From: JAWXVE01 sp044425555
GTDB lineage: Bacteria > Bacillota > Clostridia > Lachnospirales > Lachnospiraceae
Direction of reading: 5' to 3'
NCBI GenBank assembly: GCA_044425555.1
Contig: JAWXVF010000001.1
Span: forward strand, 1-56,777
Length of the DNA stretch: 56,777 nucleotides
Position 1 is the stretch's first letter. Every line of letters starts with the position of its first letter. Under the pieces are notes generated by a model. That model made no database searches, was not told the DNA's origin, and saw only the letters and a program-made list of their open reading frames with translations. Positions 32,318 to 42,005 of the stretch are shown piece after piece. The position numbers and the translations under genes are program-made.

Positions 32318-34084
32318 ATGATACATGGTGTAGGAAAACATATACGAAAAAATGGGAATCATTATGTTGCGTTTGTAGGAGTGATGTTAGTTCTTATATA
32401 TTTGGCGAGTGCATTTGATTTTTATTATGATATAAATGATGATGTTCTAATTCATGATATTTTATCGGGCAATTATACAGGGACACCTGAAGGGTGTAAT
32501 ATACAGATTTTGTATCCGTTAGGGATGTTGATTGCTTTTGGTTATAAGATTGTACGTGAGGTTCCTTGGTTTGGACTTTTTGTATGTGGTTGTCAGTTTG
32601 GATGCTTCTATTTATTTCTTGATAGAATATTGACTTATGGGAAGAGTAGATTGCAAAGAGGAGTTTTGTGGTTACTAGGTGGAAGCTTTTTTCTTGTCTT
32701 TCAATATCATACCTTAGTAATGGTTCAATATACTGTAGTAGCAGGAGTGTTAGTGAGTACAGCTATTTTTTTGTTTATGACTACACCTAAAGTTTCTAAT
32801 TGGAAAGAAATGTTATGGTGGAATAGGGTTAGTATTGTATTATTAGTGGTTGGATTTTGCTTGCGAGAAGAAATGACATTATTACTGTTACCGATTCTGT
32901 GCGTAGCTGGAGTGAGTCAGTGGATTTATGAAGAAGAACTACGGAGTGTACATACGCTTAGAAAATATCTTGTATTAGTAATGGTGCTTGGTATTAGTCT
33001 TGGTACTTGCTTAGGAATTCATAAAGTGGCATATAGCAGTGAGGAGTGGAGGGAGTTTCAAGAATTATTTGACCAGAGAACTCTATTATATGATTATGCA
33101 GTGATTCCAGAATATGACACACATCAAAGTTTTTATGAAGAAATTGGATTAGAACAACCACAACAACAATTACTAGTAAATTATAATTATGCTATAGATA
33201 AACGAATTGATTTATATAAGATGAGTAGAGTCGCTGAGTACGCCAATGGGATACGTGAGAAGGAAATGCCTTTTACAACTAGATTACGAGAAAGTATTAG
33301 TGCGTATAAGTATCGCTTATTATATAGAGAACCGGTCACTTTAGAGAGTAGTGATTACCCGTACAATATGATTGTTGTCATATTGTACGTAAGTGTGGTG
33401 ATACTAATAGTATTGACGAAAAGATTTCGTTATATGATAGTACTATTCTTGTTGGCAGGTGTGAGAAGTAGTTTATGGCTTTACATTATCTATGGATTAA
33501 GAACTCCTGTTAGAATTACTATGCCGCTTTATTTTGCAGAATGTTGTGTGTTAATTGCATTATTGTTAGAATTAGGGAGTAAGATCAGGGGGAGAAAGTC
33601 TAGTCTCCTTGTTTGTGGTAGTGGATTACTCATCTGCCTCTTTCTAGCACCAATGCCATATTTACAGAAGAATCTAATTGCTACTATTCATCAGAAAGAA
33701 GCGTGGAATCTAGCTCATGAGGAGATTCGTATGTATGCTAATTTACACGAAGAGAATGCTTATTTTATAGATGTATATACGTATGTACCTTTTTCAGAAA
33801 AAATTTTTGAAGAGAGAAACAATTTGCTGGACAATTATGGTATAATAGGAGGATGGGCTGCTAGAAGCCCACTAGAAACCAAGAGGTTAACAGCTTTAAA
33901 TGCGTTGGAATTAGATAAGGCACTTCTTGAAAAAGAACATATATTTTTTGTAAATGCTACAAAATATTCACTAGAATGGTTAGAAGAGTATTATAAAATG
34001 AGTGGAATGAGAGTAGAAATGGTATGTGTGCAAGAACTTCTAGGTGGAGAAATAGAAGTGGTGAAACTCAATTACAATAGATAG
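32318..34084 (+). CDS. Uncharacterised polytopic membrane protein, GT-C-like
   Basis: This protein of 588 residues has about ten hydrophobic spans and a C-terminal soluble domain of about 120 residues. The first loop has DFYYDINDDVLIHDIL (34-49) and GNYTGTPEGC, a pattern of acidic residues resembling the catalytic loop of GT-C enzymes, though I cannot name a family. It starts one base after wecE and is 34 bases from a GtrB-like gene, so a role in sugar transfer outside the membrane is likely but unproven. Confidence 0.55.
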   Translation: MIHGVGKHIRKNGNHYVAFVGVMLVLIYLASAFDFYYDINDDVLIHDILSGNYTGTPEGCNIQILYPLGMLIAFGYKIVREVPWFGLFVCGCQFGCFYLFLDRILTYGKSRLQRGVLWLLGGSFFLVFQYHTLVMVQYTVVAGVLVSTAIFLFMTTPKVSNWKEMLWWNRVSIVLLVVGFCLREEMTLLLLPILCVAGVSQWIYEEELRSVHTLRKYLVLVMVLGISLGTCLGIHKVAYSSEEWREFQELFDQRTLLYDYAVIPEYDTHQSFYEEIGLEQPQQQLLVNYNYAIDKRIDLYKMSRVAEYANGIREKEMPFTTRLRESISAYKYRLLYREPVTLESSDYPYNMIVVILYVSVVILIVLTKRFRYMIVLFLLAGVRSSLWLYIIYGLRTPVRITMPLYFAECCVLIALLLELGSKIRGRKSSLLVCGSGLLICLFLAPMPYLQKNLIATIHQKEAWNLAHEEIRMYANLHEENAYFIDVYTYVPFSEKIFEERNNLLDNYGIIGGWAARSPLETKRLTALNALELDKALLEKEHIFFVNATKYSLEWLEEYYKMSGMRVEMVCVQELLGGEIEVVKLNYNR

Positions 34085-34118
34085 CAAAGAAAATAGAAAT
34101 GAGGAAAGTGTAGATTAT

Positions 34119-35078
34119 ATGGATAGAATCTCTTATATTATACCGTGTTATTGTTCTGTACATACCATATCGCAAGTAGTGGAAGAAATTCAAGAAGAAA
34201 TGAAGAGTGTATTATCACATTATGATTATGAAATTATTTTAATAAATGATTCTTCACCAGATACTACTATGGAGACCATTACAGAATTAGCAAATCAATA
34301 TGAGAAGGTAATGGGGATTAATCTTTCTAAGAACTTTGGTCAACATGCAGCTTTGATGGCGGGATTACGTCAAGCTAGCGGGGATCTTATGGTATGTTTA
34401 GATGATGACGGACAAACGCCTGCTAATGAAGTTCATAGATTGATCCAAGCAATTGAAGCAGGGTATGACGTAGTATATGCTCGTTATGGGCAGAAGAAAC
34501 ATTCTCTATTTCGAAATTTTGGAAGCAGAATGAATGAATTAATGGCAAGAGCTTTATTGGATAAGCCAAAGGATTTGTATATTTCTAGTTACTTTGTAGC
34601 CAAACGATATGTAATAGATCATGTAATACAATATGAGAATTCTTATCCATATGTGATTGGACTCGTATTAAGAACAACCAAGAAGATTGGGAATGTAGAT
34701 GTATTGCATCGTGAACGTACTTGTGGAGAATCTGGATATACTTTGCATAAATTACTGAGTTTGTGGATTAATGGATTTACAGCATTTTCAATTAAGCCGT
34801 TAAGATTAGCCACTTTGTCAGGATTTATCTGTGCTATGGTAGGATTTGGTTATGGGGTATACACCGTTGTTAAGAAATTTGTGAATCCATTGGTACCAAT
34901 GGGATTTAGTTCTACAATGGCAGCATTAATGTTTATAGGAGGAATGTTAATGTTGATGTTGGGGCTGATTGGAGAATATATTGGGCGAATCTATATTAGC
35001 TTGAATAATGCTCCGCAATATGTGATTCGAGAACGGGTAGGAGATAATAAGAGATTAGATGATGAGCAAAAAGATTAA
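34119..35078 (+). CDS. GtrB/ArnC-like polyprenyl-phosphate glycosyltransferase (GT2)
   Basis: This 319-residue GT2 enzyme transfers a sugar to undecaprenyl phosphate. SYIIPCYCSVHTI, LINDSSPD (41-48), NLSKNFGQHAALMAG (68-82) and LDDDGQTP (94-101) match the ArnC/GtrB subgroup. Two C-terminal hydrophobic helices (about 228-250 and 262-285) and an EYIGRIY box follow, as is normal. Its variant YCSVHT in place of the usual YNEE is seen in ArnC-like members. It closes the block that begins with GtrA at 27919. WecE nearby makes a 4-amino sugar, so Fuc4N or a formylated form is a possible donor; this is inference. Confidence 0.9.
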   Translation: MDRISYIIPCYCSVHTISQVVEEIQEEMKSVLSHYDYEIILINDSSPDTTMETITELANQYEKVMGINLSKNFGQHAALMAGLRQASGDLMVCLDDDGQTPANEVHRLIQAIEAGYDVVYARYGQKKHSLFRNFGSRMNELMARALLDKPKDLYISSYFVAKRYVIDHVIQYENSYPYVIGLVLRTTKKIGNVDVLHRERTCGESGYTLHKLLSLWINGFTAFSIKPLRLATLSGFICAMVGFGYGVYTVVKKFVNPLVPMGFSSTMAALMFIGGMLMLMLGLIGEYIGRIYISLNNAPQYVIRERVGDNKRLDDEQKD

Positions 35079-37500
35079 GTTAAGAAATGTAATTCAGATT
35101 ATAATTGCATATGGATTAGTATTAGTCTTGTTGTTAGCGTTTCCATTTGGTTTTATTAAACAAACGGTAGAATCAGGAACTAGTGATAATTTTGAGAGAA
35201 CATCAATGGCAATTTATGATACGGTAGAATTTGCACAAGATTTTCAACCACAATATAGTTATTTAGAATCTATTTCTTTCTATGTGAAGAATGAATTACA
35301 AGAGCAACAATATTTTACGATTGAATTTTACCTGTTTAATGACTTAGAAGGAATCATTTACATGGAACAATTGATTCTAGATGGTGAGGGATATCCTGGG
35401 ATTTATAAGGTGCTTATTGAGCAATATGTAGATATAAATGAAGAGTATCGTTATGTTATAAGGGCTCCTTATGAAGAATTATTTATTGGTTATGTAAAAG
35501 ATGCAGATAGTGGAGCCATTGAAACTGGAAATACTTATATGAGTAATGAATTAGACCAAGGATATAGTGGCTATGCAATTTATGAATATAAAACCACTGT
35601 AATGCCGTGGTGGATATTTGCGTATGTATTATGTGCTATGTTTTTGATTTATCTAATTGGAGAACTTCTTAAAAAGGTGGAGAGTAAATTTATTATTTTC
35701 CAAAAGCAGTACGATGTGAATCGCTTAGTGAATGGAATACTGATTCTAACAGTTACAAGTATGACTATTTGGCTTATGATATCTATCTTCCCCCAAAAGT
35801 TGTTTGGAAGTAATGTCTTAGATATTATCGTATATGAATGTTCGGCAATCGTGGCAGGTGGAGTATTAATTTACTATTTTGCTAAAATATGTAAGCCATA
35901 CCTTCTCTTTCAAAAGGTATGGAATGTGAATAAAGTAAAGGATTACTTACAGATTTTATGTTTTTGTATGGTCATTCTACATTGTTGTAATTATATGAAT
36001 GCTACTTATCAGTATACACATGATCTTAATATAAGAAAAATTATTGTTTATTTGTTATTGGTAATTGCATTAATGATTGATACGAAGCAGCTTTTAAGAA
36101 TGAAATCTCTGATTGCCTTTAGTATTTCTACGCTTGGTAGCATTGTCTATTACGTTCAGAAAATGGGAATGGAACACACCCAAATACCAGATAGGTGGCA
36201 AAGTCTTGTTCAGTGGGAAGCTTATAGAATACCAGTGGCAGTATTGGTAATATATCACTTGATACGTATTATTTATAAGAAACGTGTACGAAATTTATCG
36301 TATGTGTATGGCTCGTTATTGATTCTATTTTGGATTGTTCAAAATTATTATGCTAATGGTAGAACGTGGCAACAGATTTTAGTGTTTCCTATAGGAGCAT
36401 ATTATTTATTTTATTGTAGCAAAGAAAATAAGACGAATACTATGTATAATTTTATGTACGGTGTTGTTTATCATTTTATTGGGATGATTCTATATTCTCT
36501 GGTGCATAGACCTTACCATTACTATATGCATACTAGATATTCCATGTATTTTCATACGGTGACTATTACTTCTATGTATTTAGTGTTGGTGTTTTGCGTA
36601 TGCCTTGTTTTATTACTTAATGCATATGGTAAAAAAAATAGAATGGCGATTCCTGTACTGATGATTTTACTAGGAGCATCTGTAGCGTATATTTTTATGA
36701 CTATTTCAAGACTTGGAATCTTAACATTAGTAGGGATAGGAATAGGTGTTGTCGGTGTACTACTTCTATATGCTCGTAAGATTATATGGAGAGTTGTTTT
36801 AACACGCTTTGCGATTATTATGATAACAATGATGTTGAGTATTCCTGTGTTTTTTATGTATACAAGAATTGTACCAGCGGTCACGAATGACCCAGTAATG
36901 TTAGATATTGAAGTTACAGCAGCTTCTATATATTGGGATGAACCAATGGATTCTTCCTGGTATGTGACAGTAGAGCGCTACTTATCATTGTTGTTTGAAC
37001 GATATGGGGTAGAGACGGAAGAAGAGGTAATTATTTTAGGGGAAATAGCCAGTCGTAACAATCAAGTATTATATGTATCTAATGGACAAGAAGAGTCAAA
37101 GGAAGAAGCTCCTAGGATTGATACGAATGGACGTGTGGACATTTGGAAAGCCTATATAGGAGAGATGAATTTAACAGGACATGAAATTATGGGAGCGTTG
37201 GTAGGAGAGGATTTACAAGTACATGCACATAATTCCTTCTTACAAGTGATGCATGACCACGGTCTTATCACTGGTATTCTATTCATCATCTTGTATGTGG
37301 TATCTATATATCGAGGGATTATGTATTATAGAGTAAATGTGAGAGATTATAGCAGATTGCTACCAATTACTATGTTGGGAGCTTTTGGAATTGTAAGTGT
37401 AGCAGAATGGATATTTCATCCATGTAATCCATTAGGATTAGGATTTTTATTATCACTAGCACCATTATTATTACGTATTAAGAGACGGAAAAAAGTGTAA
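35059..37500 (+). CDS. O-antigen ligase-like membrane protein with a large N-terminal ectodomain
   Basis: This 813-residue protein has one membrane helix (11-30), an outside domain of about 155 residues, and then about 12 further spans. Near the C-terminus (about 722) the AHNSFLQVMHDHGL motif of the Wzy_C/O-antigen ligase family is clear. This motif is shared by WaaL ligases, some polymerases and PglL-type protein O-glycosyltransferases, so it could ligate or polymerise a lipid-linked glycan, or attach it to protein. The N-terminal ectodomain is not typical and may bind the acceptor. A loop with many acidic residues lies at about 620-710. The start overlaps the upstream gene by 20 bases. Confidence 0.8.
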   Translation: MMSKKIKLRNVIQIIIAYGLVLVLLLAFPFGFIKQTVESGTSDNFERTSMAIYDTVEFAQDFQPQYSYLESISFYVKNELQEQQYFTIEFYLFNDLEGIIYMEQLILDGEGYPGIYKVLIEQYVDINEEYRYVIRAPYEELFIGYVKDADSGAIETGNTYMSNELDQGYSGYAIYEYKTTVMPWWIFAYVLCAMFLIYLIGELLKKVESKFIIFQKQYDVNRLVNGILILTVTSMTIWLMISIFPQKLFGSNVLDIIVYECSAIVAGGVLIYYFAKICKPYLLFQKVWNVNKVKDYLQILCFCMVILHCCNYMNATYQYTHDLNIRKIIVYLLLVIALMIDTKQLLRMKSLIAFSISTLGSIVYYVQKMGMEHTQIPDRWQSLVQWEAYRIPVAVLVIYHLIRIIYKKRVRNLSYVYGSLLILFWIVQNYYANGRTWQQILVFPIGAYYLFYCSKENKTNTMYNFMYGVVYHFIGMILYSLVHRPYHYYMHTRYSMYFHTVTITSMYLVLVFCVCLVLLLNAYGKKNRMAIPVLMILLGASVAYIFMTISRLGILTLVGIGIGVVGVLLLYARKIIWRVVLTRFAIIMITMMLSIPVFFMYTRIVPAVTNDPVMLDIEVTAASIYWDEPMDSSWYVTVERYLSLLFERYGVETEEEVIILGEIASRNNQVLYVSNGQEESKEEAPRIDTNGRVDIWKAYIGEMNLTGHEIMGALVGEDLQVHAHNSFLQVMHDHGLITGILFIILYVVSIYRGIMYYRVNVRDYSRLLPITMLGAFGIVSVAEWIFHPCNPLGLGFLLSLAPLLLRIKRRKKV

Positions 37501-37502
37501 GA

Positions 37503-39377
37503 ATGAGTAGAGAATGGATCAATAAGGATAATTATAAAATAATTTCAAGAAGATTTTTTTTGGTTGCATACGATATTTGTATATCATCTATAGCGGCTAT
37601 TGTAGCACTTATAATACGATATGACTTTCGTTATGATACAATTGCACCAGAGTTTCTAGAGTCAGTTATTGCATTTATACCATATGGAATGCTGATTACA
37701 ATTACCACCTTCTATTTGTTGCGATTGTATCATAGTCTATGGGCATTTGCAGGTGTAACGGAAATGCAGAATGTAGTGATTGCTTGTATGATAGCATCAT
37801 TGTTGCAAGGGATTGGATTACACCTATTAAGTGCTCCTGTGCCAAGGAGTTATTATTTTATCTATGCATTTGTATTGTTGGGTGGGACTGTTAGCAGTAG
37901 ATTCTGTTATCGCTTAGTAAGAGGTATGAAACACAAGAAACAAAATAAAAAAAATGGGATTCAAGTAATGCTTATAGGTGCTGGTGAAGCAGGGAATGTT
38001 ATTATTAAAGAAATTGTAACTAGTGCCTTTAGCCGAATGATTGTTCGTTGCATTATAGATGATGATCCTAACAAATGGGGTAAGTATATACAAGGAATTC
38101 GTATAATAGGTGGTCGTGATAAGATCATAGAGAATGTTAACTTTTATGGAATTAATGAAATTATCATTGCGATGCCTATTGCATCGAAAAAAGTAATACG
38201 AGAACTTATTGAGATATGCCAAGAAACAGATTGTACATTAAGAACACTACCAGGAATGTATCAATTGGTAAATGGAGAAATTAATGTTAGCAAGTTACGT
38301 AATGTAGAAGTGGAGGATTTATTAGGCAGAGAACCAGTTAGTGTGGATATTGATTCTATTCTAGAATATGTACAAGATAAGAAAGTATTAGTAACAGGGG
38401 GGGGAGGCTCCATAGGGAGTGAGTTATGTAGGCAGATTGCCTCCCATAATCCGAAAGAATTGATTGTTGTGGATATTTATGAAAATGCAGCATATGATTT
38501 ACAACAAGAGTTGGTCATCTTATACCCTGATTTACAACTAAGTGTTTTAGTAGCATCTGTAAGAAATACGAATCGAATTAATAGTATTTTTGAAATGTAT
38601 CGTCCAGAAATAGTATATCATGCTGCTGCTCACAAGCATGTTCCGCTTATGGAGACAAGCCCTAATGAAGCCATTAAAAATAATGTATTTGGTACCTTTA
38701 AGACAGCTTATGCAGCGGCTTCCTATGGTACTAAGAAATTTGTAATGATTTCCACAGATAAGGCTGTGAATCCTACGAATATTATGGGGGCTTCGAAACG
38801 TTTATGTGAAATGATTATACAAATTTTTAACAATAATTATGCTACGGAATTTGTGGCAGTACGATTTGGTAATGTATTAGGAAGTAATGGTAGCGTGATT
38901 CCTGTTTTTCAGAGACAAATAGAAGCAGGAGGACCTGTTACAGTGACACATCCTGATATTATACGATACTTTATGACTATTCCAGAAGCTGTGTCTTTGG
39001 TGTTACAAGCAGGTGCATTTGCAAGAGGAGGAGAAATCTTTGTACTAGATATGGGAGAACCTGTAAAAATCTATGATTTAGCAAAGAATCTAATACGACT
39101 ATCAGGATATAAGGTCAATGAAGATATTAAGATTGAATTCACGGGATTGCGTCCAGGAGAGAAATTGTATGAGGAATTGCTCATGGAGGAAGAAGGGTTA
39201 AAAGAAACGGCTAATAAAATGATTCATATTGGAAAGCCAATAGAGATGGATGAAAGAAACTTCTTTAAAAACCTTAGTGAATTAAAGAATATGGCTAATG
39301 GAGAAAGTCCTAAGATTCGTGATAAGGTAAAAGAAATGGTAGTTACTTATCATGAAGTGGAGAGTAAGGAGAGATAG
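37503..39377 (+). CDS. Membrane UDP-sugar 4,6-dehydratase (WbpM/PglF/EpsC type)
   Basis: This 624-residue enzyme has four N-terminal spans (about 12-130), a CoA-binding-like domain (about 140-280) and a C-terminal SDR domain. The SDR part has VTGGGGSIGSEL (about 296-307), AAAHKHVPLME and ISTDKAVNPTNIMGASK (about 416-432), in which Met replaces the usual catalytic Tyr, as in WbpM and PglF retaining dehydratases. It makes UDP-2-acetamido-2,6-dideoxy-xylo-hexos-4-ulose, the precursor of bacillosamine, FucNAc or QuiNAc. PglE, PglC and PglD homologues lie at 44812-47496, so bacillosamine is most likely. The start follows the upstream stop by two bases. Confidence 0.92.
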   Translation: MSREWINKDNYKIISRRFFLVAYDICISSIAAIVALIIRYDFRYDTIAPEFLESVIAFIPYGMLITITTFYLLRLYHSLWAFAGVTEMQNVVIACMIASLLQGIGLHLLSAPVPRSYYFIYAFVLLGGTVSSRFCYRLVRGMKHKKQNKKNGIQVMLIGAGEAGNVIIKEIVTSAFSRMIVRCIIDDDPNKWGKYIQGIRIIGGRDKIIENVNFYGINEIIIAMPIASKKVIRELIEICQETDCTLRTLPGMYQLVNGEINVSKLRNVEVEDLLGREPVSVDIDSILEYVQDKKVLVTGGGGSIGSELCRQIASHNPKELIVVDIYENAAYDLQQELVILYPDLQLSVLVASVRNTNRINSIFEMYRPEIVYHAAAHKHVPLMETSPNEAIKNNVFGTFKTAYAAASYGTKKFVMISTDKAVNPTNIMGASKRLCEMIIQIFNNNYATEFVAVRFGNVLGSNGSVIPVFQRQIEAGGPVTVTHPDIIRYFMTIPEAVSLVLQAGAFARGGEIFVLDMGEPVKIYDLAKNLIRLSGYKVNEDIKIEFTGLRPGEKLYEELLMEEEGLKETANKMIHIGKPIEMDERNFFKNLSELKNMANGESPKIRDKVKEMVVTYHEVESKER

Positions 39378-40738
39378 TGAGAAAAAGAAAGCAAAATAGA
39401 GAAAGTATAATAATTCTTATAGTAAGTGTTCTTTTTCATTTATTGTGGGTTGTAATTGATGGGGTAGAAATACGAGTAGATTCTGCTAGTTATATTAATA
39501 TGGTAATGTCTAGAGAGCCTGTCTATCCAATATTTCTTGCATTGAACCGATCTATATTTGGAGAAGAAGGATACTTAATGGTTGTTGTAGTTTTACAAGC
39601 TTTACTAGGTGCATATGCTACATGGAGAATTGCCCAGTTAGTAGGAGAATACAGCGAATCTAAGTATCTGTTACCATATGCTACGGTATTTATACAATTT
39701 GCATTTGTACTAATCTGTAGATTTGGAGCAGTGAGACAGATGATTTATACCAATAGCATTGAAACGGAAGGAATTGGTTTTTCACTCTATTTATTGTTTA
39801 TGATACAATTGTTTCGGTACATAATGTATAAGAAAAGAAGCAATTTGCTATGGTTATTGTATTATTGTATTATCTTGTCTAATCTAAGAAAACAAATGTT
39901 GATTACATTTCCAATTGTGATAGGAGCATATATGATTTATCATATGATGCGAATGGAAATAAAGTGGAGAGAAGTAGGAAAAGTGATGCTCTGCTTGGTG
40001 CTTGCAGGTATCGTTTCCTTGTTCGTACCAAGGGCTTATAATTATGTCTTACGAGGAGAAGCTATTTCGTATACGAAGAGTGGATCGTTTATCTTGACTC
40101 CAGCCCTTTACTCCTCGTCTAGAGACGATGCAATGTTATTTAATGATGCTAAGATAGAGGAGTTATTTGTTTCGATTATAAATGATATGGAAGAGGAAGG
40201 ACTGACACACGCCTCTGTTTCAGTAGATGCTGATTGGCGAATGAGAGCAAGTCATTTTGCTAATAGTTATGATGCCATTTCGTATGGAGTGGTGAATCCT
40301 AATGTTTCAAAATATGTAGAACAATCTAGCAAGGGGAATTATATTGAAGATGCACAATTTTTTGATGGAGCTATGAATGAAATGTCAAAAGTTTTAGTAC
40401 AGGCTAATTTACCCCAAATGATAAATGTGTTTTGGGTGAACTTACAAGCAGGATTTATGAATACTATAGCGAAAAATACAAGAGTACTAGATGTTTTTGT
40501 GGTGGTAGCCTATTTAAGTTATCTAGGTTTAGGGATACTTAGCGTTCTAAAAAAGAAATATGTAGTCTCGCTTTTATTTTTGATGACAACAATTGGAATA
40601 ATAGTCAATGGAGTCTTGGTGGCAGTCACTATTTTTACGCAAACACGGTATATGATTTATCATTTTACGCTATTTTATATTGTAATGATATGGATGGCTT
40701 ATGAAAATTGTGATAAAATAAAACGATTGAAGTGGTAA
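39377..40738 (+). CDS. Polytopic membrane protein, GT-C-like
   Basis: This 453-residue protein begins with a GTG that overlaps the upstream stop by one base and has AAGGAGAG before it. About nine hydrophobic spans surround an extracytoplasmic loop of about 150 residues (215-365). The first loop holds IDGVEIRVDSASYINM, an acidic pattern compatible with GT-C enzymes. I recognise no named family. It heads a group of glycosyltransferase, GtrA and GtrB-like genes with gaps of one to five bases, and so probably takes part in the same sugar-transfer unit. Confidence 0.55.
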   Translation: MRKRKQNRESIIILIVSVLFHLLWVVIDGVEIRVDSASYINMVMSREPVYPIFLALNRSIFGEEGYLMVVVVLQALLGAYATWRIAQLVGEYSESKYLLPYATVFIQFAFVLICRFGAVRQMIYTNSIETEGIGFSLYLLFMIQLFRYIMYKKRSNLLWLLYYCIILSNLRKQMLITFPIVIGAYMIYHMMRMEIKWREVGKVMLCLVLAGIVSLFVPRAYNYVLRGEAISYTKSGSFILTPALYSSSRDDAMLFNDAKIEELFVSIINDMEEEGLTHASVSVDADWRMRASHFANSYDAISYGVVNPNVSKYVEQSSKGNYIEDAQFFDGAMNEMSKVLVQANLPQMINVFWVNLQAGFMNTIAKNTRVLDVFVVVAYLSYLGLGILSVLKKKYVVSLLFLMTTIGIIVNGVLVAVTIFTQTRYMIYHFTLFYIVMIWMAYENCDKIKRLKW

Positions 40739-40743
40739 CGTAT

Positions 40744-41580
40744 ATGAAGAGAAAAGTAAGCATTTGTATACCTGCATATAATAATGAACAACATATTGCT
40801 GATACTATTGAATCTATTTTAAATCAAACATATACAGAGTTAACTTTAGTGATTGTGGATGATTGCTCTACCGATAAAACGGTAGAAGTGATTCAATCTT
40901 TTCAAGATGAACGAGTAGAATTGATTCGTAATGAGAAAAATCTAGGCATGTCTGGGAATTGGAATAAGTGTGTAAGCCAATGTAACAGTGAGTATGTGAA
41001 GTTAATTTGTGCAGATGACATCCTAGTTCCAACGTGTGTTGAGCGAGAAATTTTCCTTATGGAGCAAGATGAAACCATTGTAATGACTACTAGTGATAGT
41101 AGTTTAATAGATGATCAACAAATACGTTTAGGTATATTTCCAAGATATTATAGTCAAGGCATTATAGAAGGGGAGAAGTTAGCGAAGAAATCTTTAATAG
41201 GAATGAACCACTTTGGAATGCCTTGTGCTGTTATGTTTCGAAAGAGGATATTTGATATGGTAGGAGGTTTTGATTCGTATTTTCAATATATTCTTGATTT
41301 TGATGTATGGACAAGAATTGCTTGTGAAGGGAATGTGTATGTAATTAAGGAAGAATTGAATCAATTTCGCTTAAGGCGAGAATCTAATACGGGGAAGGTC
41401 TTTACTACTGATCGAAAAGCTTATTACATAGAGCATAAGTATTTACTAAATAAATATAGAGAAAAATTAAGTATCAATAGGATGCAATACGGTATGAGTC
41501 TATTATCAAGGCAAATCCGCAATCATGTCAATAGTATATATTTATGGTTTGTCATACGAGGATATTTAGGAAAGAATTAA
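40744..41580 (+). CDS. GT2 family glycosyltransferase
   Basis: This 278-residue GT-A enzyme has SICIPAYNNEQHIADTIESI, VDDCSTDKT (38-46) and LICADDILVP, where the ADD triplet stands at the DxD position. FGMPCAVMFRKRIFDMVGGFD is a common GT2 block in capsule loci. No membrane anchor is present. The ATG at 40744 is chosen; a GTG 12 bases upstream overlaps the previous stop. Donor and acceptor are unknown. Confidence 0.86.
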   Translation: MKRKVSICIPAYNNEQHIADTIESILNQTYTELTLVIVDDCSTDKTVEVIQSFQDERVELIRNEKNLGMSGNWNKCVSQCNSEYVKLICADDILVPTCVEREIFLMEQDETIVMTTSDSSLIDDQQIRLGIFPRYYSQGIIEGEKLAKKSLIGMNHFGMPCAVMFRKRIFDMVGGFDSYFQYILDFDVWTRIACEGNVYVIKEELNQFRLRRESNTGKVFTTDRKAYYIEHKYLLNKYREKLSINRMQYGMSLLSRQIRNHVNSIYLWFVIRGYLGKN

Positions 41581-41582
41581 TT

Positions 41583-42005
41583 ATGAAAAAAGAGCATGTA
41601 CAAGTAGGAATACAGTTTATAAAATTTGGAGTAGTAGGAGCTTTGAATACAATTATTAGTATGAGTATCTATTATTTAGGGATATATTTGCAAATATATT
41701 ATTTGATAAGTAATTTTTTAGCGTTTATAATTTCTGTATTTATTTCATATCTGCTCAATGGTAGATTTGTATTTGGGAATCGAGAGAAGGAAGATTTTTG
41801 GAAAGGCTTATTAAAGGTTTATACATCTTATGCACTAACAGGCTTACTATTAAGTTCGATTTTGCTTAGTGTACAAGTAGAAATACTTCACATATCACAG
41901 TTAATTGCTCCGGTTTTGAACTTAGTATTTACGGTTCCGATTAATTTTGTATTAAATAAGTATTGGGTATATGGAAAAAGAAAAAGGAAAGGGGAAACTA
42001 GATAA
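41583..42005 (+). CDS. GtrA family membrane protein
   Basis: This 140-residue protein has four hydrophobic spans and the GtrA pattern: QFIKFGVVGALNTIISMSIYY at the N-terminus and SYLLNGRFVFGN (about 54-65), with a second NKYWVYG box at the C-terminus. It should flip a polyprenyl-phosphate sugar made by the GT2 that follows directly (the stop and next start share one base, TAATG). The ATG at 41583 follows AGGAAAG; an in-frame upstream ATG lies in the previous gene. Confidence 0.87.
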   Translation: MKKEHVQVGIQFIKFGVVGALNTIISMSIYYLGIYLQIYYLISNFLAFIISVFISYLLNGRFVFGNREKEDFWKGLLKVYTSYALTGLLLSSILLSVQVEILHISQLIAPVLNLVFTVPINFVLNKYWVYGKRKRKGETR

